Assembly (NCBI GenBank): GCA_011799875.1
Contig: CM022297.1
Span: 69,576,663-69,640,662, forward strand
Length of the DNA: 64,000 nt
Source of the DNA: Thinopyrum elongatum
Taxonomy: Eukaryota; Streptophyta; Magnoliopsida; Poales; Poaceae
Reading direction: 5' to 3'
Below, one piece after another: positions 22,402 through 31,974 of this stretch. The position numbers and the translations under genes were made by a program. Positions within the stretch are counted from its first letter, which is position 1. Each line of letters begins with the position of its first letter. The notes under the pieces are model-generated. The model did not search any database. It worked only from the letters and a program-made list of their open reading frames with translations, and had not been told where the DNA came from.

Positions 22402-23821
22402 ATGTGCAGCCATGGCCATGCGGAGCCGACGATGACGTGCGTGACGTGCCCGCCGCCGTCGCAGGGGCGGCTCATCACGGTGCTGAGCATCGACGGCGGC
22501 GGCATCCGCGGTCTCATCCCCTCCACCATCCTCGCCTGCCTCGAGTCCAAGCTCCAGGTACGCCCGTCCCTCTGCACCTCCATCTTCCTCATCCTATATT
22601 GTTTGATTGATTGATTGTGATGTGCACTGTGTTTGGCAGGAGCTGGACGGGCCGGACGCGCGCATCGCAGACTACTTCGACGTGATCGCCGGGACGAGCA
22701 CGGGCGCGCTGGTCACGTCCATGCTGGCGGCGCCCGGCGACAACAAGCGGCCGCTCTTCGAGGCCAAGGAAATCAACAAGTTCTACCTCGACAACGGGCC
22801 CAAGATCTTCCCCCAGAGGAGGTACGTATGCAGGCACGCACGCACGTGTGCCTTCTTCTCTTCTACTTCCGGCGGACTCTGTCGACGGCTGCTATGCTGA
22901 TGTCGGTGTTGCTTCACGCACAGCTGGGGATTCCTGACCTCGGTGGGAAACATGTTTGGCGCCGTGATGGGGCCCAAGTACGACGGCAAGTTCCTGCACG
23001 ACAAGATTAAGAAGCTCACCAACGACGTCACCGTCGCCGACACCGTCACCAACATCATCGTCCCGACCTTCGACATCAAGTACCTGCAGCCCGTCATCTT
23101 CAACACGTACGAGGCCAAGGTGGACCCGCTCAAGAACGCGCACCTCTCGGACATCTGCATCAGCACGTCCGCCGCTCCCACCTACTTCCCCGCGCACTAC
23201 TTCACCACCCATGACCCTGCCGGCAAGCTTCCGGACCGTGAGTACCACCTCATCGACGGCGGCGTGGCCGCCAACAACCCCACCATGGCCGCCATGTCCA
23301 TGATCACCAAGGAGGTGTTGCGCCGCAACCCGGACTTCACGCATGGGAAGCCTGCCGAGTACAACAACTACCTCATCATCTCCATCGGCACCGGGTCCGC
23401 CAAGATGGCCGAGAAGTACACCGCCCCCGACTGCGCCAAGTGGGGCGTCCTCCGCTGGCTCTATGACGGCGGCTTCACCCCGCTTATCGACATCTTCTCA
23501 CATGCGAGCGCCGACATGGTCGACATCCACGCCGCCGTGCTATTTCAGGCCCTCCGCATTGAGAAGAATTACCTACGCATCCAGGACGACTCGCTCACGG
23601 GGCACACGTCCTCGGTCGATATCGCCACCAAAGAGAACATGGAGGCCCTTATCGGGATTGGTAAGAATCTGCTCAAGAAGAATGTGTCCCGAGTGAACAT
23701 TGACACAGGGATGTATGAGTCCGTCGACGGTGAGGGCACCAACGAAGAGGCCCTCGCGCGCTTCGCCAGGAAGCTCTCCGAGGAGCGCAAGCTGCGCCAA
23801 ACCAACCTCAACTCCAAATAG
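22402..23821 (+). CDS. Patatin-like phospholipase (PLP2 type), three exons
   Basis: Exons at 22402-22557, 22640-22821 and 22924-23821 join to 1236 nt, or 411 residues plus TAG. Both introns (82 and 102 bp) are GT-AG; the second splits a Ser codon. Patatin features: oxyanion-hole DGGGIRG at residues 31-37, nucleophile elbow GTSTG at 70-74 (catalytic Ser72), and catalytic DGG at 224-226 (Asp224). Length and exon layout fit plant patatin-like proteins of the Arabidopsis PLP2/PLA-II group. These are soluble acyl hydrolases that release fatty acids from phospho- and galactolipids, often in stress or pathogen responses. No signal peptide or transmembrane segment is seen. The exons are very GC-rich, unlike their surroundings, as is usual for grass genes. 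An AATAAA occurs at 24058-24063. No disabling lesion is seen. The surrounding inverted repeat could mean it was carried or duplicated by a mobile element. Confidence 0.93.
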
Positions 23822-24070
23822 AGAAGAGGTCGATTCAAAAGAGAAGAGAGACGAAGAAGCACTAGCTGCTATGCTTATGCTATGCTTACGCATGCAGTCG
23901 AAGATACACAAATCTTTGTTATTTTAATAACCGTACTTGTTTTAATTATGCTTTCACGGACAAAAGTCGACGTTGTCCATTTGCATCTCTGCCTATGTTA
24001 GGTCGACCAATCGAGAGTTGTAATATAACATAATGTGGGTGAGTAATTGTTTTTTGAAATAAAATCTTAG
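23822..24070. other. 3' flank of the phospholipase gene
   Basis: AT-rich sequence after the stop codon with TGTAATATAACATAATG near 24019 and AATAAA at 24058-24063 as possible polyadenylation signals. The true poly(A) site cannot be placed from sequence alone. Confidence 0.4.
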
Positions 24071-24240
24071 GTGTGTCTAGACTGAGACTTAACTAAGTCT
24101 CAGTGAAGTGATATAGTATATGAGAAGAAAAAGGAAAATCTGAAAAGAAATTTTTGTACGAATCTCAATGCAAGATCAATGGAATATAACATCGACTGAG
24201 ACATAACGAAGTCTAAGTCGACTGAGACTTAGCAAAACTG
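24071..24240. mobile_element. MITE-like element with CTGAGACTTA palindromes
   Basis: Flanked by AAAATCTTAG on both sides (24061-24070 and about 24238-24247), a candidate TSD of about 9-10 bp. Its left part holds a perfect 11-bp stem (24081-24104, ACTGAGACTTA/TAAGTCTCAGT, 2-nt loop). Its right part has a degenerate version near 24195-24235. There is no ORF. The superfamily is unclear; a TSD of about 9 bp would suggest Mutator. Confidence 0.5.
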
Positions 24241-24540
24241 AAAATCTTAGTTGTGCTTCAGCACCACCCTCTAGAAAAAATTAAAATTATCGAGACAAAT
24301 CAGCGGTGCAGATTAGAACTTACCCTTCACTTTAAAAGAGCAATAATGATAATTCACATGTTAAAAACGTTGTTGCAGTGTCAGTAATTAGCGTCAGGGG
24401 CAGATTATTTCTTTTCTTTTTTCTTTTTAGACCAAGTCAGAGGATAGCCAGGGTCCTGGCAGTCGCAGCCCATATCCGATTTATTCTGGGTCGTTTCAGA
24501 GTTCTTTTCAAAAGGTACCCATTCATCCATGATTTTTTTT

Positions 24541-24690
24541 TTGACACATTCATCCATGAGATTTGCGCAGCACTGAGAAGTGAGAACCACTGTTAGTTTT
24601 GCAGATGCATATTTTACCATGCAGTAAGCATTTTCTCATGGCTGTCCATGTCCACGCACATGCGGTCATTTGGGACACGTACGCAGATGT
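24541..24690 (-). repeat. Right arm of imperfect inverted repeat flanking the phospholipase gene
   Basis: Its reverse complement matches 21090-21199 plus 22020-22050. Shared blocks are CCAAATGA, GACATGGACAGCCATGAGAAA, TGCTTACTGCATGGTAAA, AACTAACAGT and AAATCTCATGGAT. The arms lie about 3.4 kb apart with the whole gene between them. Confidence 0.75.
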
Positions 24691-24928
24691 TGACCAGAAA
24701 AGCAACTGTTCATGACGACAAATATCCGAGTACACCTCTTTTTTTTCTATTGAGCTGGAGTACACCTCAATCATATAACATGTGCGTCAATTGTACATCA
24801 ATAACTATTTGATATTGTCTAGCACTCTAGCAGGCCGATAACATGCGTGCTGTGCCTGATTGATTAATTAATCGTACAAGCATACTCTTCAAAAGTAGCC
24901 GTACTGTATGATGGATGATGCACGATGC
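24691..24928. other. Intergenic stretch before copy B
   Basis: No ORF, RNA or terminal repeat is recognised here. Confidence 0.4.
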
Positions 24929-25067
24929 TTGGTCGTTTCAGGTTCTCTTCAAAAGTTACCGTTCATCCTAATAACAAATAACAAGACAAAGAAAGTGAAA
25001 CAGAGATAAAATAATAATGGAAATCAACATATGGTTGGATAACTAGGAAGATGGTTGTGCCTTAGCT
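24929..25067. repeat. Segmental duplication copy B, part 1
   Basis: Matches copy A from about 5198 (GCTTGGTCGTTTCA) to 5335 (GAAGATGGTTGTGCC). It stops at the 16-bp LINE target duplication. Confidence 0.85.
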
Positions 25068-25097
25068 TTTTTTTTTTTAGGGAAAGTTGTGAGAGCT

Positions 25098-28000
25098 TTA
25101 TTCAACAAAAGCATTCTTGGGGCAGTCTGCAGGAAGACTGCTCGCCAAGAACGAGGGTGTAGAGTCTAGACAACTGTCGGTTACCAAAAGTGAGCAAGCA
25201 CGCTTCGCACACAAATGGGCCGGCAAATTGGCATTTCTTATTACATGTTGAACCACAAAAGAATCAAAAGTTAAGGACAGCTATCCAATTTCATCTAGGA
25301 TCGGTGCCACGACAGAACGATCTATGCGGCGAGAATTCCATAAGTTCACCAATACCATGCAGTCCGTCTCCAAAATCACATGTGTGAGACCTCTTAATTT
25401 GGCGAATATGACTCCTTCCCGGAGAGCTAGCGTCTCCATAATCAACGGGTCTGTCACCCCGTCATGTGGTTTACACCACGAGCCCAGCAAACGAGTAGCC
25501 GAGCGTGCAACACCTCCTGCACCTCCTTTACCAGACATAGTATCCATCACAGTTGATCTTTTCCATTCCATGCTCAGGAGGGCGCCACCCATAACCTGGT
25601 AATATGGAAGCATCACTAGTAGAAAACGGGCCTTTAGTCCTGGTTCTGGAACCGGGACTAAAGTGTCGGGACTAAAGCCCAAAACTTTTAGTCCCGGTTT
25701 GCTTACGAACCGGGACTAAAGGAGCTCCACGCGGCCGGTTTCTGGAGCTCCACCTTTAGTCCCGGTTGGTAACACCAACCGGAACTAAAGGAATTTTTTT
25801 GGAATTTGGTTTTTCTGGATTTTTTTTGAAGAAAAAAATTGAATTTTTTTTTGATTTTTTTTATTTTTAAATTTCTAAATTATTTGATAATTTAATCTCT
25901 AATTACCCCTCATCCCAGTTCAAGTATGTACCACTCATTCCAAATCGTCTAACTTCCCGGCTGGTCACCCATCCTCTCACTACCCCAGCCTAAGCACGCT
26001 TAACTTCCGAGTTCCAAGTCTGCACTTGCTGTTTTCCTGACAATAGTAAGCTGTCAATCCTATTACCCCTTAGGAGTTGAACTTGAGCATGAAGCACCGT
26101 TTGAGTTTACTACAACGGAAGCATACTACAACATGTTAAAATCTACAGAAAGAACTAACTAAAAATAATTGAAAACAACAATTAAAGGACTAAAACAACT
26201 ATATAAGCAAAACAGTACTGTTTTAATTAAAATCATAATATAAATTATTCTAAAAATAACCAAATAAATCTTACTGTGACAACAATCTAACATGTGACTA
26301 GGAGCAAAAAGAATTAAATTAAAAACTATTTTTAAACTCAAATTATTCACAATCTACGGTTTGAAGCAAATTTGAATAAATTCATATTTAAATCATTCAA
26401 ATTTAAAAATTAATGGCACAAACAGAAACTAGACAAAATTTTGAATCTAATGCAAAAAGAATCACTCAAAAACATCAAATATCCTAAAAGATATAAGCAA
26501 TTTAAAACAGAAACTAAACACAAAAAACAAATGGAAAAACAAAAAACAAATTTCAAAACCCCTTTAGTCCCGGTTCGTGGCTCAAACCGGGACTAAAGGT
26601 GTAACCTTTAGTCCCGGTTGGAGCCAACAACCAGGACTAAAGCCTCAACCCCTTTAGTCCCGGTTCGCGGCTCGAACCGGGACTAAAGGTCTAACCTTTA
26701 GTCCCGGTTTGAGCCACGAACCGGGACTAAAGGGCATCGCACCTTTTAGTACCGATTCGTGGCTCAAACCGGGACTAAAGGTCCCATTTGAACCGGGACT
26801 AATGCCTGCCCAGCGCCCTAGCCCCTCGAACCGGGACTAATGCTCACATTAGTCCCGGTTCGTAATGCAACCAGGACTAATGTGTAGATTGAGCTTGGAC
26901 CAAAGCCCTGTTTTCTACTAGTGCATGTTGCCTGGGCAACTCAAATAGTGCTAAATCTTCCCTAATCTTCCTCACAGCATTCCCAGGGTCAAGCTGTTGT
27001 TGATCATGGACCCATCTGTTTCGGGAGTGCCAGATGGCCCACATCACTGTTATGATCTTCGCTTGTTCATCCTCCAAAAACCTGCAGTCACATATGATGT
27101 CCCGAGACCAAGTATCCGGGTGCAGGCGTGGAAGGTGAAAATCGAACAAAGCTTCAGCTTCTGTCCAGAAGCATTTTGCATGTGAACAAAGAATCAGTGC
27201 GTGCATCAGATCCTCACTCATTGCGAGGCATATGTTGCAGCGATCCAACTCTTTGATATGCCGCCTTTTCAGAGTTTCTTCGGCTGGCAGTATCTTGTTA
27301 AGAACACGCCACCAAAAAACTCGTACTTTTGGTATAACCTTGAGCTTCCATAGAGAATTCCATAGCTGTCGTTCAGTCTGTGAGGTGCCTGTATCCGTCC
27401 CTTCCTCTAGAGCCAACTGCTCTTTATGAGTCACGAGTGTACGGTACGCTGATTTGACAGAATAATTCCCTGTTGATTCGAAGGGCCAAGCCTGAAAATC
27501 CTCTCCACCACCACTGCGTAACGGAATGTTCAATATTGCTTCAGCATCTGGTGCCAGAAAAGTTCCACGAACTAGATCATGTCGCCATGTCTAGCTCTCC
27601 TGATCGATCAACTCATTCACAAGCTGGAGTGTCGTGTTCTCTGGTTTAAATATAGGGGTCATCGAGATAGTGTCGGGGATCCACTTGTCTCGCCAAATGG
27701 ATATCGTGGTTCTGTCCCCAACCCGCTTAATCAAGCCTAACTACAGAGCCTCTCGGCCAGCCACAATTGCTCTCCAAATAGGTGACGCCGTTTTTGGAAC
27801 CGTTGCAGCCATAAACTCCGAGTTAGGGAAATATCTGCTCTTCATAACCCGAGAACATAATGTTTCGGGATGCAGCACAAACCTCCACCCGTGCTTCCCC
27901 AATAGAGCGATATTGAATGCCTTGAGGCCACGGAATCCCATCCCTCCTGTTTCTTTTGGAGACGCCAATTTCCTCCAGGAGAGCCAGTGCATCGATTTCC

Positions 28001-30518
28001 TATCGATGTTACTGCTCCAAAAATACCTGGTCATGCAAGACGTAAGTTTCTTGCACACCTTCTTCGTCAGGCAGAAGCATGTCATGCTGAATGTTGGAAT
28101 AGCTTGGATGACAGATTTCAACAGCACTTCACGACCCGCACATGCTAGATCTCTTCAATAACCGAACAATTTACTCCTTGCCCGATCACATATATGCTCA
28201 AAGGTCCCACTCGTGATCCGTCCTACGGCCGTCGGTAGGCCCAGGTACCTATCGCTGAAAGCCTCAACAAAGATACCCAGGCGTTGCTTTAGTTGTTGCC
28301 TTCTCTCGGACGGAGTATTGGGCGTAAAGTATACTGCACTTTTTTCCTTATTGACACACTGCCCAGAACATGTTGCATAAATATTCAGAATCTCATTGAG
28401 CCGGTCAGCACTGTCTCCCTTTGCGCTAATAAAGATAAGGCAGTCATCAGCGAAAAGAAGATGATTTATCCATGGTGACCTTACTGAAGCCCTAACACCC
28501 CTGTCTATAAAAGAGCCATAGTAGTTCAACAGGGAGGTTAAGCCTTCAACACATAATAGGAACAAGAAGGGTGAAGCCGGGTCTCCTTGCCGCAAGCCCC
28601 TAGAAGGAGTGAAGTACGGCAAAAGTTCCCCATTTACCCGTACTGAAAATCTGACAGAAGTGACACACTTCATGATCAATTGAATGAAATTGCTGCAGAA
28701 ACCCAGTCGCTGCATAGCCACTTCTAAGTAATGCCACTCCACGCGGTCGTAAGCTTTCATCATATCTAGCTTCACCGCACATGAGTAATTTTTCCCATCC
28801 TTCCGTCTCCTCATTGTATGTACACTCTCGAATGCCACTAGAACATTATCAGTGATGATACGTCCGGGTACAAAAGCACTTTGTTCTTCTCCCACAATCA
28901 CATTCATCCACACCTTTAGCTTGTTCGTAACCATCTTGGTAGCAATTTTATACGGAACAGGACAAAGAGCGATCGGACGATACTAAGATATTTGTTGCGG
29001 GTGTCTCACCTTGGGTATTAGAGTGATGGAGGTATCATTGAAACCCAAAGGTAGCTCACCACCATGCAAAAAATCCAGTATTGCTGGTACCAAGTCATCT
29101 TTAATTGTGTTCCAATGACGTTGGAAAAAATCTGCTGTGAAGCCGTCCACACCTGGTGCCTTGGACGGTGCCATTTGAAACAGTGCCGCATGAACTTCCT
29201 CAGGAGTATAAGGTTTGGTAATTGACTCATTCATATCTGGAGAAACCCTCGCCGGAATAAATTGTAACAAATCAGACATATCATTAAAACCCTGAGATTT
29301 GAACAGCTCCTGATAGAACGTTTGAACCTCCTCCTTATCTTCCTCTTCATCATTACAAGTGGTTCCATCGCGACGTCGGAGACCTGAGATACGGTTCACC
29401 CTACGTCGTTGGGTAGCTTGTGCCTGAAAATATTTCGTGTTACGATCGCCATCTCGCAGCCATGGAACTCGCGACTGCTGTCGCATCCATATTTCCTCAA
29501 GTTTCAGAGCCTCTCGCAATTGCTGAACTATTTTCTTCTCCTCATCTGAAGGACCTCTGCCCACTGACAAAGACCGCAACATGTCAAGTTTTTGTTGGAG
29601 CTTTTTAATTGTCTTTGCGAGGCATCCAAACTCCTTTGCTCCCCACGCCCCCAACTCCGACTGGAGTTTGATCAGTGTGTTCGAAATACTAGATAGACTA
29701 GATCCTTGGCAGTTCCATCGCCATGCCTCGGTCACAAATTTATCATAGTCTGCATGCGACTGCCAAATATTCTCATACCGGGACTGTTTCCTACCATGCC
29801 CTCTGTTTTGTAGGTGTTCACGAATTTCCACCATTACAAAACAGTGGTCAGATTTCGTTGCACTCAGATGTCGCACACGTGTGTGTTCGAATCTTTGCAA
29901 AAATTCAGGGTTCGCCAGGGCCCTATCCAGTCTTGCTTTAACGTTACCAACCCCTTGTTGTCCATTGTCCCAGGTGAATGGGACTCCTGACCAGCCAAGA
30001 TCCTGAAAAGAGCAGTCTGTCACCACGTCCCTGAAGGCCCTCATCTGCCACTCCGGCCTCATGGAGCATCTGAAATGTTCAGACCCGTACAGTGTCTCGT
30101 TGAAATCCCCCACGCACAGCCAAGCATCATGTTCGATTCCATGCAAAGTCCTCATGAATCTCCAGCTATGATGTCTATTTTCTGCCCTTGGAGCACCATA
30201 GAACCCCGTAAATCTCCACTCGGGAGAGCCATCTGATTTCCGTACCATGACATCAATATGACTGGTACTATAATTTTTAAGTTCAACTTTTATCTCACCG
30301 GTCCAGAATAGAACGATGCCACCACTCAGACCATCGCTGTCAACTGCAAAACATCCTGCAAAGCCCAGCTGTCTTTGCACCATTTCCACCCTTTTAGCCC
30401 TAATCTTGGTTTCCATTACGAACAGTAGGGCGGGAACTTCCTGCCGCACAATTTTGCGCAACTCGCGAACTGCCTCGGGGTTCCCAAGCCCCCGGCAGTT
30501 CCAGCTAAGACAACTCAT
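25098..30518 (-). pseudogene. LINE ORF2: endonuclease, reverse transcriptase, RNase H (broken)
   Basis: Starts at ATG 30518 (MSCLSWNCRGLGNPE). An AP-endonuclease domain comes first (METKIRAKR, GDFNETLYGSEH, LGWSGVPFTWDN, SDHCFVMVE). RT follows: PSKAPGVDGFTADFFQ, the YRPIALCPV block, GLRQGDPASPFLFLLC and FADDCLIF. Then come a zinc-finger RVT region (WWRVLNKILPAEE, CNICL) and RNase H (KINCDG, METLALREGV, ILETDCM), ending at TAA 25098-25100. Lesions: stops at 28983-28985 (TAG), 28155-28157 (TGA), 27741-27743 (TAG), 27591-27593 (TAG) and about 25278-25280 (TAG), one frameshift near 25545, and the CACTA2 insertion. Removing CACTA2 and one TSD rejoins the frame through PRQHASILPGYGW, which confirms the insertion boundary. 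The product was the nicking and reverse-transcribing enzyme of the element. Confidence 0.93.
25614..26923. mobile_element. CACTA element CACTA2, non-autonomous (1310 bp)
   Basis: Starts CACTAGTAGAAAACGGGCC; the right end read inward is CACTAGTAGAAAACAGGGC. It is flanked by CAT at 25611-25613 and 26924-26926. It has the same subterminal TTTAGTCCCGGTT arrays and much of the same interior as CACTA1, but is shorter. It has no transposase. It inserted in ORF2 of the LINE. Confidence 0.95.
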
Positions 30519-31654
30519 TACTCCCGGCAGGACCGCTGAGCGGTCTCTGCCGAGTTCTCAGGTGTGTGCTTCTTCTTCTTAGGTTCCCTTTCTAAACTCT
30601 GACTGTCGTTCTCAATCTCGTCATTACCTCCTTTAGAATCCTTGTTGCTTTCCTGGTCCTCACCACTAGTAAGAAGAAGCTGCTTTGGCACATAAACAGC
30701 CGCCGGCCCTTCTTTCCTTTTGTTATGTCCCATGGAGGGGTGCTTCATTGGAGAGACGACCTCCTCGCCACCATCTGGTTTTGATTTGGTGCTTGAGTTT
30801 TTGGTTCCCTGCTTGCTACTAGACTCTGATCTTTGGCTCTTGGCCGAATTTTCATTAGACGGAGTCTTCTTGTAGTCCTCAGGAGCCCTCATGTACGGTC
30901 CAAACGGAAGCTCACCCTTCTCATCCCAAGAACCAGGAGTTGGGCAGTACAATTCCGAGTGACCTAAGCGTCCGCATGAAAAGCAGAAATATGGGATCTG
31001 TTCATACTGAATATCATACGGATCAACACTTTTCCTCCTAGCTGAATCAATAAGTATCCATCTTCGCAGATGTTTGTGTACATCAATATTGACCCTGGTT
31101 CGGAGGTAGCCTCCTACATGATCAAATTTTGCGATTTGTGCCTTCTTGTCAATCATCTGGGCAATAGGCAAACCCCAAGCATCATCCCGTAAATTGTAGG
31201 GTAGGTTTAAGACCCTAGCCCACACTTGCAGCCGATCAAACTTAAGCTCATCCGGGCGCATGTAATCCTCAAATTCTGCCAAAACCATTGCGTTCTTGTT
31301 CAGGTGCCATGGAGATCCATCCCAGATTATATCTCTGTCTCTCTGACTCTCAAATTCCGCAACAAACATATTGGGTCCAACCGAGCGGAACTGGAGTCCT
31401 CTAGGGTTCCCCCACGCCAGACAAAGGGCATTGGTAATGGTATGTATATGATACTAATTGCGACAGAGGGTCTTGCCTGCTAACAACCACTTCGTCGGCC
31501 CCCTTTCCACACGATCATCGATCACGAGAGGAGTAGCTTCTTCTTCCGAGATGTCCAACTTCCCGAGCGCCTCTTCTAACTGGGTCCTCCCTATCCTAGG
31601 GTCTTTGGCCTTAGAACCCTCCTAGGCACCACCGGACGAGGAGGGCGCAGCCAT
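30518..31654 (-). pseudogene. LINE ORF1: DUF4283-like, zinc-knuckle RNA-binding protein (two stops)
   Basis: Starts at ATG 31654 (MAAPSSSGGA) and stays in one frame to TAA at 30518-30520, 378 codons. Two in-frame TAG codons interrupt it, at 31622-31624 (codon 11) and 31454-31456 (codon 67). The middle resembles plant LINE DUF4283 domains (LCLAWGNPRGLQFRSVGPN, FESQRDRDIIWDGSPWHL). A zinc knuckle CFSCGRLGHSELYC (CX2CX4HX4C) follows near 30985-30945, and then a basic, serine-rich tail ending KKKKHTPENSAETAQRS. The stop and the ORF2 start overlap as TAATG. The role would be nucleic-acid binding and chaperoning of the LINE RNP. Confidence 0.88.
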
Positions 31655-31827
31655 CTCCTCCGGTAGCGATCGAGGCCAGCCCGCCGATGAGATCCGCGGC
31701 CGTGTTCAGGTTCCACTTCGAAACCCTAGTCGCCGCCAGAGGGTTCCTAGGTTTCGGGGAAAAACGAGAGCATTGGCTGGCCCACGCACAATATATCGGT
31801 TCTGCTCTTTGTGGTTGTGCCTTAGCT

Positions 31828-31974
31828 CACCAAGAATCAAAACTCATATTTAACACCTGTGAGTACACGCAGACTATTTTTTAGTGCCCGGGGGGAGGAG
31901 GGGGGAGGACTGACGTCCCCGTCGATAATGAGGCATCCGTAGTGGCTTCCTCAATCTTGAGATTTGCAGGTTTA
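31828..31974. repeat. Segmental duplication copy B, part 2
   Basis: Continues from the LINE target site (CACCAAGAATCAAAACTCAT) and matches copy A 5338-5480, including GATAATGAGGC. It ends at the TTA target duplication of the Harbinger-like element. Confidence 0.85.

Larger units (their letters stand above)
25068..31811 (-). mobile_element. Full-length L1-type LINE, split by CACTA2
   Basis: The 3' end is a poly(A) (12 T at 25067-25078 on the plus strand). The 5' end is at 31811. A 16-bp TSD, TGGTTGTGCCTTAGCT, flanks it (25052-25067 and 31812-31827). Copy A has the corresponding unoccupied site near 5317-5332. Without CACTA2 it is about 5.4 kb, with a 157-bp 5' UTR, ORF1, ORF2 and a very short 3' UTR. 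Damage is mostly in-frame stop codons, suggesting point-mutational decay of a once complete element. Confidence 0.95.

Noticed and set aside
22589..23911. Long open frames on the minus strand opposite the phospholipase gene
   Set aside because: They are shadows caused by high GC at third codon positions. The plus-strand frame has catalytic motifs and clean introns.
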